NCBI GenBank assembly: GCA_041751875.1
Contig: JBGSIC010000024.1
Location: 1-64,000 of the forward strand
DNA length: 64,000 nucleotides
DNA from: JBGSIC01 sp041751875
GTDB taxonomy: Bacteria > Bdellovibrionota > FAC87 > UBA2466 > JACKAF01
Direction: 5' to 3'
The notes below the pieces were generated by a model, which saw only the letters and a program-made list of their open reading frames with translations, did not search any database and was not told the DNA's origin. Position numbers and translations under genes: made by a program. Shown one piece after another: positions 1 through 7,784 of the stretch (the stretch's first letter is position 1; every line of letters begins with the position of its first letter).

Positions 1-458
1 CCGTCGGTAACACGGGTGTCGCAGGTCTAGGTGGTGTCCGTACGGCCCAAGGCGGAGCGGGCGGCGGCGCCGGTGGATACGGGGAAACTTTGGTAGCCTC
101 GGGTTCGGGGCGCCTCTCTGGAATGCCCGTGGCCGGAGATATTACTTTGGAAGGCGGGCTAGACCGAGCGGTTGTTCAAGCGACCATTGCCAAGTACTTG
201 AGCCAGGTACGAGCGTGTTACGAGGACGGACTGACCAAGCGGCCGGGGATCCAGGGACAAGTAACTACCAGTTTTGAAATCAACGGTGGCGGTGCACTTA
301 ATTTTGCCAAAGTCGTTCAAACATCGTTGGGAGATGCAGCAGTGGAACGTTGTATTACCCAAAGAATGATGACTTGGCAGTTTCCGAAGCCGAGAGGGGG
401 CGTGAACGTGGCTGTGAAATACCCGTTCTTACTCCGTCCGGTCAATGTGGGGGAATAA
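1..458 (+). CDS. AgmX/PglI C-terminal domain protein, 5' end outside window
   Basis: The frame is open from the window edge (first full codon at base 3) to TAA at 456-458, so this is the 3' part of a larger gene; the TTG at 90 is an internal codon, not a trusted start. About 30 Gly-rich linker residues precede a compact C-terminal domain of about 100 residues containing YLSQVRACYEDGL, VTTSFEING and VERCITQRMMTWQFPKP. This pattern, with two Cys about 50 residues apart, matches the TonB-like AgmX/PglI C-terminal family (GltJ/GltI of the Myxococcus gliding machine), in which a membrane-anchored protein reaches through the periplasm. The next gene starts one base after the stop, and the following four genes all encode exported proteins, so an envelope-spanning complex is likely. 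Involvement in gliding is inferred. Confidence 0.75.
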   Translation, partial: VGNTGVAGLGGVRTAQGGAGGGAGGYGETLVASGSGRLSGMPVAGDITLEGGLDRAVVQATIAKYLSQVRACYEDGLTKRPGIQGQVTTSFEINGGGALNFAKVVQTSLGDAAVERCITQRMMTWQFPKPRGGVNVAVKYPFLLRPVNVGE

Positions 459-459
459 G

Positions 460-2427
460 ATGAAAGCATTAGGGGTGGTGGGATTCTTTTTCCTACTGGT
501 AAGTTGTGCACAGGATCCATTTAAAAATTTAACGGTAGGTGACAGTCCCCAACAAGTGATTGATCACCTGGCACCCTACTCTATCGATTTGCCTCCTATT
601 TTGAACTTTCTTGAAGGAGAGGAACGCGAGTTTGAAGTCTTTGTTCGAGTCCCGGAGACGGGCACTCCCATGCTCACTGTGAAGGGCCTTCCTGCGGGCG
701 CAAGTTTCGACGAAACAAATTTCGTGCTGAAATGGAAACCTTCCCTTCAATCTGCGAACGATCCAAATAATCCTCTGGCGACGGTTCGAACCTACCCCGT
801 GACGTTTTACCTAAGTAGCACCGAAGATCCGCAGACGACTGTCGAGCGCAACGTAGAACTCATGGTAGCTGAGCGTTTTGATACCACGGAAGTAAAATTG
901 AATCCCGCGATTTTGAGGCTGGATGAAGGCAAACCGACCAAAGTTGAAATGCTGATTAAGAGTGAGGAATTTCCTCAAGGGCCCTTCTTGGTGCGCAGCG
1001 ATGATATGCCACCCGGCACGACCATCCATCCCGTTTCGAATGATCCCAATAAGTTTACCATTACGGTAAATGCTCCTTTTGATTTTGTTACTCAGAACTA
1101 TTCAAAGCAAACACAGGTTAGCTTCGTGGTTGAGGCACCCAATAAACGGACGGTGGTGCACACAGCGCAGTGGACCATCTACAACCAACAACAGTATCCA
1201 CTCATGACGGCGCCGACTGAAGTCACGCAAGGGCCCGCTGTCAATTTTACCGTGCAGTTGGAAGACATCAATGGCGAACAGGTACCTGAGCTGGATCTCT
1301 ATCAGCCAGCCCCTTTCGGCAAAGTGCAGATAACGAAGGTTTACGAAAAAGTGATCGGTAAGCACCCAGCGGCTTTATTTAATGTCGAGTGGACAGAAAT
1401 TCCCGCCAGTAAGTTTGGAACGTCAGCAGAACTTGTTCTCTATGGTTGCGTGCGACAGACCTGCAAGCGTCACGTGGTTAAAGCGAACTTGAGAGACTTA
1501 AATTTTCCTCTTCCCGTTGTCGACCGTGCGGCTTGGCCGATAGGAGAAATCCGCTATGGGAAGGTGGGCAAGTCCCAGAAGATTAGTCTCCCAGTTAAAG
1601 ACGGTGCGACAGGGCCGAAACCGAAGGTGGAAATTCTTCCCGCGAGCGCTGCGGCCGACATCGTATGGGAGCAGAACAGCCTGCTGATTAAGCCGCAGTC
1701 TGTTGGATTAAAGCAGTTTCGTGTGAAGGCTACTTCGCAGTTGGGTGCGACGATGGAGGAGACTTTCTTTATCGAAGTGCTACCCAAGGCTCGTCCAGAA
1801 AGGCTTCTCTTGGTAGACACGCAAGAGTCTAGCGAAAGCAAAAAGAATATCGCCGTGATGGGAGCCGTCGATGTCGTTAATCCCGTCTGGCAGCCGCTCG
1901 AAGGCAAACTTACCGCTCTACGCGACGTACTTGTCGCGGGAACACAGGTATTCTCCTACGACGCCGCTATCGCTGAAATTGAGAAGGCTTCGACACAGAT
2001 TTCGACAGTATTTCTAATGACCCCTCTTTTGGAGAAACTCCAGGGCAGTTTGAAAGCCGAGCTAGAGGATATAGGTCTGACGATGGTTGGAAAGCTTCAG
2101 AACGTGGTTCCCGGACCGACGTTAGCCGAGTACCAGGTCGTCGCCAAAGGACCGCTTACGGTTTCTCAAAAGCCGGTCGTTCTGGAGGGGACGCTTAGCT
2201 CTTCGTCTGCCTCACCTCTTCTTTTGAAAGTGGCCGACGAACAGAAATGTGTGCCGTTGCTTAAGTTGGTGCATACGGTGAATAGTTCCGAAGTGCTCGT
2301 CGCTGTCAGTTGTAAGCGGGCAAACGGGGGATCGCTAATTGTTTCGGGGATCGAATGGGGTGATCTCAAACTAGAAGCGGAAGATGCTGAGTTGGTGAAG
2401 AAATGGGTATCAGAGGTGCTTCCATGA
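460..2427 (+). CDS. Large Ig-like lipoprotein, function unknown
   Basis: I chose ATG 460, one base after the upstream stop, over the in-frame ATG 445, because it gives a compact lipoprotein signal peptide ending LLVSC, with lipidated Cys16. The mature protein (about 640 residues) is rich in beta-strand, Pro and Thr. Residues about 40-140 read like a bacterial putative-Ig/cadherin-like module (VKGLPAGASFDETNFVLKWKP) and about 390-445 look like a second one (GKVGKSQKISLPVKDG). The C-terminal third has no family I recognise. It is probably a membrane-anchored periplasmic scaffold belonging with the AgmX/PglI-type protein upstream and the beta-barrel downstream, whose ATG overlaps its TGA. No catalytic motif is visible. 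Confidence 0.75.
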   Translation: MKALGVVGFFFLLVSCAQDPFKNLTVGDSPQQVIDHLAPYSIDLPPILNFLEGEEREFEVFVRVPETGTPMLTVKGLPAGASFDETNFVLKWKPSLQSANDPNNPLATVRTYPVTFYLSSTEDPQTTVERNVELMVAERFDTTEVKLNPAILRLDEGKPTKVEMLIKSEEFPQGPFLVRSDDMPPGTTIHPVSNDPNKFTITVNAPFDFVTQNYSKQTQVSFVVEAPNKRTVVHTAQWTIYNQQQYPLMTAPTEVTQGPAVNFTVQLEDINGEQVPELDLYQPAPFGKVQITKVYEKVIGKHPAALFNVEWTEIPASKFGTSAELVLYGCVRQTCKRHVVKANLRDLNFPLPVVDRAAWPIGEIRYGKVGKSQKISLPVKDGATGPKPKVEILPASAAADIVWEQNSLLIKPQSVGLKQFRVKATSQLGATMEETFFIEVLPKARPERLLLVDTQESSESKKNIAVMGAVDVVNPVWQPLEGKLTALRDVLVAGTQVFSYDAAIAEIEKASTQISTVFLMTPLLEKLQGSLKAELEDIGLTMVGKLQNVVPGPTLAEYQVVAKGPLTVSQKPVVLEGTLSSSSASPLLLKVADEQKCVPLLKLVHTVNSSEVLVAVSCKRANGGSLIVSGIEWGDLKLEAEDAELVKKWVSEVLP

Positions 2428-3128
2428 ATAAGTATTACTATTTGATTGTGGTTTTCGCGGTCGCGGGTTTATTGGCGGCATCAAGTTGGGCAGCGGCACC
2501 CGTGTCACTTGAAACGCAGCTTGAGCAACTTCAGGCTCCAGTGAACGGGGCTCCTTCTGCGGTGAGCGGCGAGAAACTGTACTCTGTGCAGACGCGCTAT
2601 TCCCCGCTTCGCAATCATGTTGAGCTCTCGTTGGGAGGGGCAAAAAATTTCTCCACAAACGGTTACCTTAGTTCCCATCAGATAGACTTGGGTGCGCGCT
2701 ATTACTTCAGTGATCGGTGGTTTGTGGGGGCCTCTGGTAGTTACGTCTTTAATCAGGCGAGTGCTTTCACTGAGGCGATGATCGCAACCCAAGGTTTCGC
2801 TCCGGATGTCGCCTCGACTAAGTTTAGAGGGGAACTTTTAGGTGGGTTTAATTTATTTTATGGGAAGTTCCGTCTTAGTATGGACAAGGTGTTTTACTTT
2901 GACCAGTACATAGCGATCGGGCCTGGTTTGGTTAATTTTGTCGACATCAAGCATAGAGAAGCAACAAACCTGGCTGCGGTGGCAGACGTGGGACTAGTGC
3001 TTTGGTTCGGACGCCAGGCTTCCCTTCGCGTGGGAGTGAAGGACTACTTTTTTAAAGAAGAGCGATCGAAAAGCGCAGCTTATGTGAACCATTTCGTGGG
3101 ACATTTTCAGCTGGGCTATTTGTTATAA
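2424..3128 (+). CDS. Outer-membrane beta-barrel protein (OMP_myx-like)
   Basis: ATG 2424 overlaps the upstream TGA (ATGA), indicating translational coupling; the longer in-frame start at 2403 would bury the signal peptide. Residues 1-24 form a Sec signal peptide ending SSWAAA. The mature chain has alternating strands with aromatic girdles (HVELSLGGAKNF, IDLGARYYFSDRWFVGASGSYVF, FRGELLGGFNLFYGKFRLS) and ends HFQLGYLL, typical of small eight- to ten-strand barrels. The pattern resembles the outer-membrane barrel family common in myxobacteria and Bdellovibrio beside gliding genes. Position between two lipoproteins and the AgmX-type protein suggests the outer-membrane part of the same complex. 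Confidence 0.7.
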   Translation: MNKYYYLIVVFAVAGLLAASSWAAAPVSLETQLEQLQAPVNGAPSAVSGEKLYSVQTRYSPLRNHVELSLGGAKNFSTNGYLSSHQIDLGARYYFSDRWFVGASGSYVFNQASAFTEAMIATQGFAPDVASTKFRGELLGGFNLFYGKFRLSMDKVFYFDQYIAIGPGLVNFVDIKHREATNLAAVADVGLVLWFGRQASLRVGVKDYFFKEERSKSAAYVNHFVGHFQLGYLL

Positions 3129-3137
3129 GGGGACGCG

Positions 3138-4715
3138 ATGAAGAGGTTTTGGATCGGACTTGCGTTTTTGGGGGCCCTCGGAAGTGGTGCCGTTTGGGCC
3201 GCTGGCGGAGCAGATGCTCTTATGAAGGCTCTGCCACCGGGAGCAGGCGCACCGGCCGAAGCGCCGAAAGCCATGCTTGAAGGGGGAATTAATCTCTCTG
3301 ATCCTTTTCTCGTCCAGTTTTACACTTCTTGGAGTCAACAACAGAACCTGCCCTATGAGGTGAATCTATGGGCGTTGAATGTTCTTAAGGGAAAACACGC
3401 CGAAGCGGCGCACCTGTGGGGTGTACTCAATACGCGGGTTCCTGCCTCCTTCCAACGGGCGGCTTCAACGGCTCAGCTATATCTTCTCTATCAATTGGGT
3501 GCGTCGCAGACCTTTTTCGATCAATGGATGGACAAGCTGGCTTCCGCAGATTTCCGCAACTCGCCGGAAGAACGTGCGTTGGAACAGGTTCTATTACCCA
3601 CGATCGACAGTTTTCTTGTCGATAGAGCAATTAACCTGAATAAGACCCAGAGAAACTTCATTGCTACTCTGGATCCCAAGAAAAGCTATGTTTGGGCCAA
3701 CCTACAAGGCTGGGCTTTTCTCAGAGAAGGTACCAAGGGCGAAAAGCTTCTGGAGATTTTACCTCACAACAACAAGCTCAAGATCCCGCTCACTCAGACT
3801 GTTGTGCTTTCGCTGGCTCGAAAAAAACAGATTGATAAGGCAGCGCATGTCTTAAAGCGCCATCTAGAGCCAGCCATTGAGGCCGCTCAAGATACGACTA
3901 GCCTGGCTAGCTATTACCTTCAGATTGCCCGTTTGCTTTACCAGGTAGGCTCTCTTGAAGGGGCTGAGCAGTTTTACGCGAAAGTGCCCTCAGGAACTCC
4001 TCAGTATCTCAACGCACAGGAAGAGCTCTTATGGGTTTGGTTGCGTCAGGGAAAACGCGATCAGGTACGAGGAACGTTAGCTTCTTTTGATACAGGACTT
4101 TTCGACGACAAATTTGCACCTGACATTTACGTTGTGCGTTCAATCTCAAACCTAAAGCTTTGCTATTACGACAAGGCCCAACAGGATCTTGAAGAGTTCG
4201 GGAAGACTTATGGGCCTTGGGCGAAGAAGATTGAAAAGGGGGAAAAGGACTCGGACCCCTCAAGCCTAGAAGTGGACAGCCTATATGTCGGACTGGGAAA
4301 AAGGGCGGTGGCGCAAAGGGAGAAGGAATCGGAGCAATTACAGAATTTGCACGATGCCAGTATCGAAGCCGCGCTACCGGCGGTCGGAAAGCAAGTTTAC
4401 TGGGAACGTGCCCAGAAAACACTCATGGGTTCTCTTGAAGCAGCACGGCAGCAGTTAGCGTTGGAATACCGGCAAGAATGGAAGAACCGAAAAATCATCT
4501 TGGCAGAAGCTATTCGAAAAATGAATTTTGTTAAAGTGGAGTTGCTGAGTCAACTGCAACGCTATGCGAAGTCCGAAGTGCCTTCAGCGGAAAGTAAAGT
4601 TGCTTTGAATAAAGCGCCTGGGGAGCTTACTTTCCCGTTCGATGGCGTAGTGTGGGCCGATGAGCTCTTTAAGTTAAGGGGCTTGGCTCAAGCGCAGTGT
4701 TTGCAAGGGGAATAG
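3138..4715 (+). CDS. Exported helical-repeat (TPR-like) protein
   Basis: Start ATG 3138 lies nine bases after the barrel gene with a purine-rich AAGGGGA just upstream. Residues 1-22 are a signal peptide (GAVWAAGG). The rest is almost all helix, with stretches such as LASYYLQIARLLYQVGSLEGAEQFYAKVP and QYLNAQEELLWVWLRQGKRDQVRGTL that look like tetratricopeptide repeats in the middle third, followed by a charged possible coiled coil at about 430-500. It has no enzyme motif. TPR proteins occur in the periplasmic part of myxobacterial Glt complexes; here the operon position supports a scaffold role, but I cannot assign a specific Glt protein. Confidence 0.7.
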   Translation: MKRFWIGLAFLGALGSGAVWAAGGADALMKALPPGAGAPAEAPKAMLEGGINLSDPFLVQFYTSWSQQQNLPYEVNLWALNVLKGKHAEAAHLWGVLNTRVPASFQRAASTAQLYLLYQLGASQTFFDQWMDKLASADFRNSPEERALEQVLLPTIDSFLVDRAINLNKTQRNFIATLDPKKSYVWANLQGWAFLREGTKGEKLLEILPHNNKLKIPLTQTVVLSLARKKQIDKAAHVLKRHLEPAIEAAQDTTSLASYYLQIARLLYQVGSLEGAEQFYAKVPSGTPQYLNAQEELLWVWLRQGKRDQVRGTLASFDTGLFDDKFAPDIYVVRSISNLKLCYYDKAQQDLEEFGKTYGPWAKKIEKGEKDSDPSSLEVDSLYVGLGKRAVAQREKESEQLQNLHDASIEAALPAVGKQVYWERAQKTLMGSLEAARQQLALEYRQEWKNRKIILAEAIRKMNFVKVELLSQLQRYAKSEVPSAESKVALNKAPGELTFPFDGVVWADELFKLRGLAQAQCLQGE

Positions 4716-4720
4716 TTTAG

Positions 4721-5719
4721 ATGAAAAGATTATGGGCTGGGGTGGTTAGCGTTTTTTTAGTTGGACTCGCGGGGTGTGGGGACCCGAGCGAGCGTCTTTA
4801 CGTTTATAAAATTCCAGAAACTAAACCCATAGAACAAACCCATGCTCTTAAAGAGTTGCACGGCAAAAATAAGGTAGACATACTCTGGGTAATCGATAAC
4901 AGCGGCAGTATGTCGGAGAACCAAGAGCAAGTTCGAGTTAATTCCAATGAATTTATCAGTAAGTTTATTACCAAGACCGGCCTACAGTGGAAAATGGGGC
5001 TCATTTCAACCGATGTCTCCAATCCTCCCTTTGTCGGCTTTAGACCCGGTGACGCTCTTGATTACCAAAGCTCCAATCCTGTTCAACTTTTTCAGGGCGC
5101 CGTTAAACGGCTGGGAATTTATGGGGATGCTGTAGAACGGTTCTACGAACCGGTTCTTCGTGCCTTCGATTCGCATCCGCATTTTCTTCGTCAAGACGCT
5201 GTCTTGGCGTTGATTGTTGTAACCGATGAAGAAGAGCAGAGCACAATATCGTTAGAAAACTTCTTACAAAAAATCAAAGGCTATAAGAATGATTTAAAAG
5301 ACGTTTACACGTACGGGCTTTTTGCCGCATCTGACGACGGCTGTGACACGCAAACAATGTTCACCTATCAGTCCAGTCGGTATAAGCAGTTCATCGATAA
5401 GACCAAGGGTAAAAAGTACTCTCTCTGTGATCCCAACATAGGAGCCAAACTGGCTGAGATGGGCGATGATCTCGTTCAGCAGTTGGTTCGTCCGAGACTC
5501 TATCTTTCCGCTCGGCCCGTAGTAAATACGATTACGGTGACCTACAAGGGTGAGCTACTGAAGTGGGGACAAAAGGATGATGGTGGGTTGTGGCTTTACG
5601 ATTATGGCAATAACGCCATCCTTTTTCATGATCTAGATTTCGCCCCCGGCCCGGAAGAAAAAGTAACTGTAAATTTTGAGACCGAGCTTGGTGTGAGAGT
5701 CAGGCACACTCTCGATTAA
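4721..5719 (+). CDS. Lipoprotein with von Willebrand factor A domain
   Basis: The gene starts five bases after the repeat-protein gene and is the last of the left-hand + operon. The signal peptide ends VGLAGC (lipobox, Cys19). A vWA domain starts at about residue 50: VDILWVIDNSGSM carries the metal-ion-dependent adhesion site DxSxS at 59-63, and ALIVVTDEEEQST at about 165-175 is the later acidic motif of the fold. Residues 270-332 form a separate beta-rich tail. vWA domains bind protein partners through a metal ion; the family is common on bacterial surfaces. Its stop abuts the stop of the convergent glycosyltransferase gene with no spacer. Confidence 0.8.
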   Translation: MKRLWAGVVSVFLVGLAGCGDPSERLYVYKIPETKPIEQTHALKELHGKNKVDILWVIDNSGSMSENQEQVRVNSNEFISKFITKTGLQWKMGLISTDVSNPPFVGFRPGDALDYQSSNPVQLFQGAVKRLGIYGDAVERFYEPVLRAFDSHPHFLRQDAVLALIVVTDEEEQSTISLENFLQKIKGYKNDLKDVYTYGLFAASDDGCDTQTMFTYQSSRYKQFIDKTKGKKYSLCDPNIGAKLAEMGDDLVQQLVRPRLYLSARPVVNTITVTYKGELLKWGQKDDGGLWLYDYGNNAILFHDLDFAPGPEEKVTVNFETELGVRVRHTLD

Positions 5720-6622
5720 CTAGATAGTCGGCGCTTTTCCTAGAATCACAATATCCGACTTGTTTTTTTCGAAGTGTATGACGGAATGTTTTTCCTTGGC
5801 TGCTGAGATAAAGGCGCTAGCCGTCTCCGGCGACAGATTCTGGTGAGAGCCTTGTGGGGTGGTAAAAAAGTCTATGAGGCTTACTGATAGCTTTTCGGAA
5901 CGGGCCAGACTGGTGATGAAGAAATCTTCCGGTAGTTCGGGAAGCACTGGCTTTGCGGCGATAGCGCTCAAAAGAGCCGCCTTCAGGATGTAAGTACTTG
6001 TAAGTGCTTTTACGGCACGTGTTTTTAGAAAGTAGCAGCCACCTTGAGCGTATTCCGTGCTTGTGGGGGAGGAGTAGAAGCGCTGCCCAACCATATCTGC
6101 GTTTGACTGGTCTACCTGATCAAAAATTTTGCCGGAGAGAAAAAGTGTATCGCTGTCTATTTTGACCAAAGTGTCATTGGTACCGAGTTGAGGAAGAATC
6201 TCGTTAAAGGCAGTAAGCTCATTGTCGATCAAACGCGTTCCGCCCCAGGACATCGCGTGGCGGGTTCCGCGGAAGAGGGAGCCACTAGGCAAAATTTCTG
6301 AAAGTTCTTTGCGTTGAAAGCGTGTAAGGGGGTCTCGGCGATCGTGATAAATAAAGACGCGCCCGATACGTGGCCGAGCGGCGAGCATCAGACTTTTTAC
6401 CGATAGCAGAAGGTAGTTGTAGTGGGCCCGACAGGTAAAATACACGCAATGAAACTGAGGGGCGGCCGAAATTGAAGAGGAAGCTGAGCCTTTATATTTA
6501 GAGATTGAACGACGTACGAACAAACGTGCGTCGTAGTCTATCAACTGCCAGGCACTGCGAGGGTGCTCCAAGGCAAAGTTAAGAAGTCGCCAGCGTTCGC
6601 TATCAGGGGTAGGCCTTTGCAC
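5720..6622 (-). CDS. Putative glycosyltransferase (GT-A type)
   Basis: The start is a GTG at 6620-6622; no in-frame ATG lies near it. Residues about 55-200 look like a nucleotide-sugar transferase of GT-A fold: FHCVYFTCRAHYNYLLLSVKSL at the start of the domain, YHDRRDP, and LVKIDSDTLFLSG, whose D-S-D is the likely DxD metal and nucleotide-sugar site. AQGGCYFLKTRAV later resembles the acceptor-side segment of capsule and LPS transferases. No signal peptide or membrane span is evident, so it should be cytosolic. The donor sugar and acceptor cannot be told. It is separated from terC by about 60 bp on the same strand. Confidence 0.6.
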   Translation of the reverse strand: MQRPTPDSERWRLLNFALEHPRSAWQLIDYDARLFVRRSISKYKGSASSSISAAPQFHCVYFTCRAHYNYLLLSVKSLMLAARPRIGRVFIYHDRRDPLTRFQRKELSEILPSGSLFRGTRHAMSWGGTRLIDNELTAFNEILPQLGTNDTLVKIDSDTLFLSGKIFDQVDQSNADMVGQRFYSSPTSTEYAQGGCYFLKTRAVKALTSTYILKAALLSAIAAKPVLPELPEDFFITSLARSEKLSVSLIDFFTTPQGSHQNLSPETASAFISAAKEKHSVIHFEKNKSDIVILGKAPTI

Positions 6623-6686
6623 CCATTTATTATAGAGGGGCTTTTGGAAAAATGTGTTTCATACCCAGGCGCGCTGCGGCGACCAA

Positions 6687-7634
6687 TTATTTGATTTCGT
6701 CGTCCTTTATCAGGTCTTCGTTTTTGGCTTCAACAACCACAATCGACAGGATGATGGAAAGAGCCAATATAGAGGCAATAACGCCAAGAGAGACGGCAAT
6801 GGGTACCTTGTAGACTTCCGCAAGGCACATCTTAAGCCCGATAAAAATTAAGACCCCAGCGAGTCCATACCGAAGATATCGGAACAAATCCATCATTCCT
6901 GCTAGGGCAAAGTAGAGCGACCGGAGGCCCAAAATAGCAAAAACGTTCGAGGTGTAGACGATAAAGGGATCGCGTGTAATGGCTAGAATGGCGGGAATCG
7001 AATCTGCGGCAAAAACCAAATCGGTTGCTTCAATGACCAACAAAACGAGAAACATGGGGGTGGCCAGGCGTTTACCGTTTTCAACTACAAAGAAGTGGCC
7101 GTCAGGCGAGCTATCGGTAAATGGCAACCAGCGTTTAGCAGTGCGTACCAACCAATGATTGCGTGGATCGCTCTCCTTTTCCTTCGTAAAAGCGAGTTTG
7201 AGTCCCGTGATAAGAAGGAACCCACCAAAGATGTAAATGACCCAATGAAACTTCGCCAGAATGGCGATTCCTAGGAAAATAAAGCAGGCTCTCATCACGA
7301 GAGCGCCCAAGATTCCCCAAAAGAGAACGCGATGTTGATGTTTCGAGGGAACAGCAAATGCGGAAAAAACGGTTAAAAAGACAAAAAGATTATCTACACT
7401 AAGCGACCATTCAACCAAGTAGCCAGTCAGAAACTCCAATCCCGCTTGTTGTCCTTTGAAGTAGTAAATACCCGCGTTGAAAATAAGCGCCATCACGAAC
7501 CAGACGATGCTCCAGGTAATGGCTTCCTTGAACTTTACGGCGTGAGCGTCGCGGTGGAAAACACCCAGATCAATGGCTAAAGCAGCGACAATAAAGACAT
7601 GAAAGCCGATCCAGGGGTAGTATTGCGGGTCCAC
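6687..7634 (-). CDS. TerC family integral membrane protein
   Basis: This is a multi-span protein (about 8 hydrophobic segments) with the acidic in-membrane residues typical of TerC/Alx: IDLGVFHRDAHAV near the N-terminus, EWSLSVDNLFVF at about 80, and ATDLVFAADSIPAI at about 205. TerC/Alx proteins are linked to metal (Mn2+) export, and often help load exported metalloproteins. The length, 315 residues, is usual for the Alx branch. Start is GTG, with AGGAG 12 bases upstream, a rather long spacing. An imperfect AT-rich inverted repeat (7647-7664) includes that AGGAG. I looked for the yybP-ykoY manganese riboswitch that precedes many terC genes and did not see its conserved core. Confidence 0.85.
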   Translation of the reverse strand: MDPQYYPWIGFHVFIVAALAIDLGVFHRDAHAVKFKEAITWSIVWFVMALIFNAGIYYFKGQQAGLEFLTGYLVEWSLSVDNLFVFLTVFSAFAVPSKHQHRVLFWGILGALVMRACFIFLGIAILAKFHWVIYIFGGFLLITGLKLAFTKEKESDPRNHWLVRTAKRWLPFTDSSPDGHFFVVENGKRLATPMFLVLLVIEATDLVFAADSIPAILAITRDPFIVYTSNVFAILGLRSLYFALAGMMDLFRYLRYGLAGVLIFIGLKMCLAEVYKVPIAVSLGVIASILALSIILSIVVVEAKNEDLIKDDEIK

Positions 7635-7784
7635 AGTTAGCTCGTGCTCCTATATATATAAGAGGCATTCAAGGGATCCTCCTCGAAGCCGCATCATGCC
7701 GAAAGTTACCCATAACTAGGTGAAACGCAACGAATTTCGGTAAGCAGGAGGTAGCGAACTACGGTCTGGGAGCGGGGTTCTAGG

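Noticed and set aside
7635..7784. yybP-ykoY manganese riboswitch ahead of the terC gene
   Set aside because: The conserved core sequences of that riboswitch were not found on the minus strand; only a short AT-rich inverted repeat is visible.
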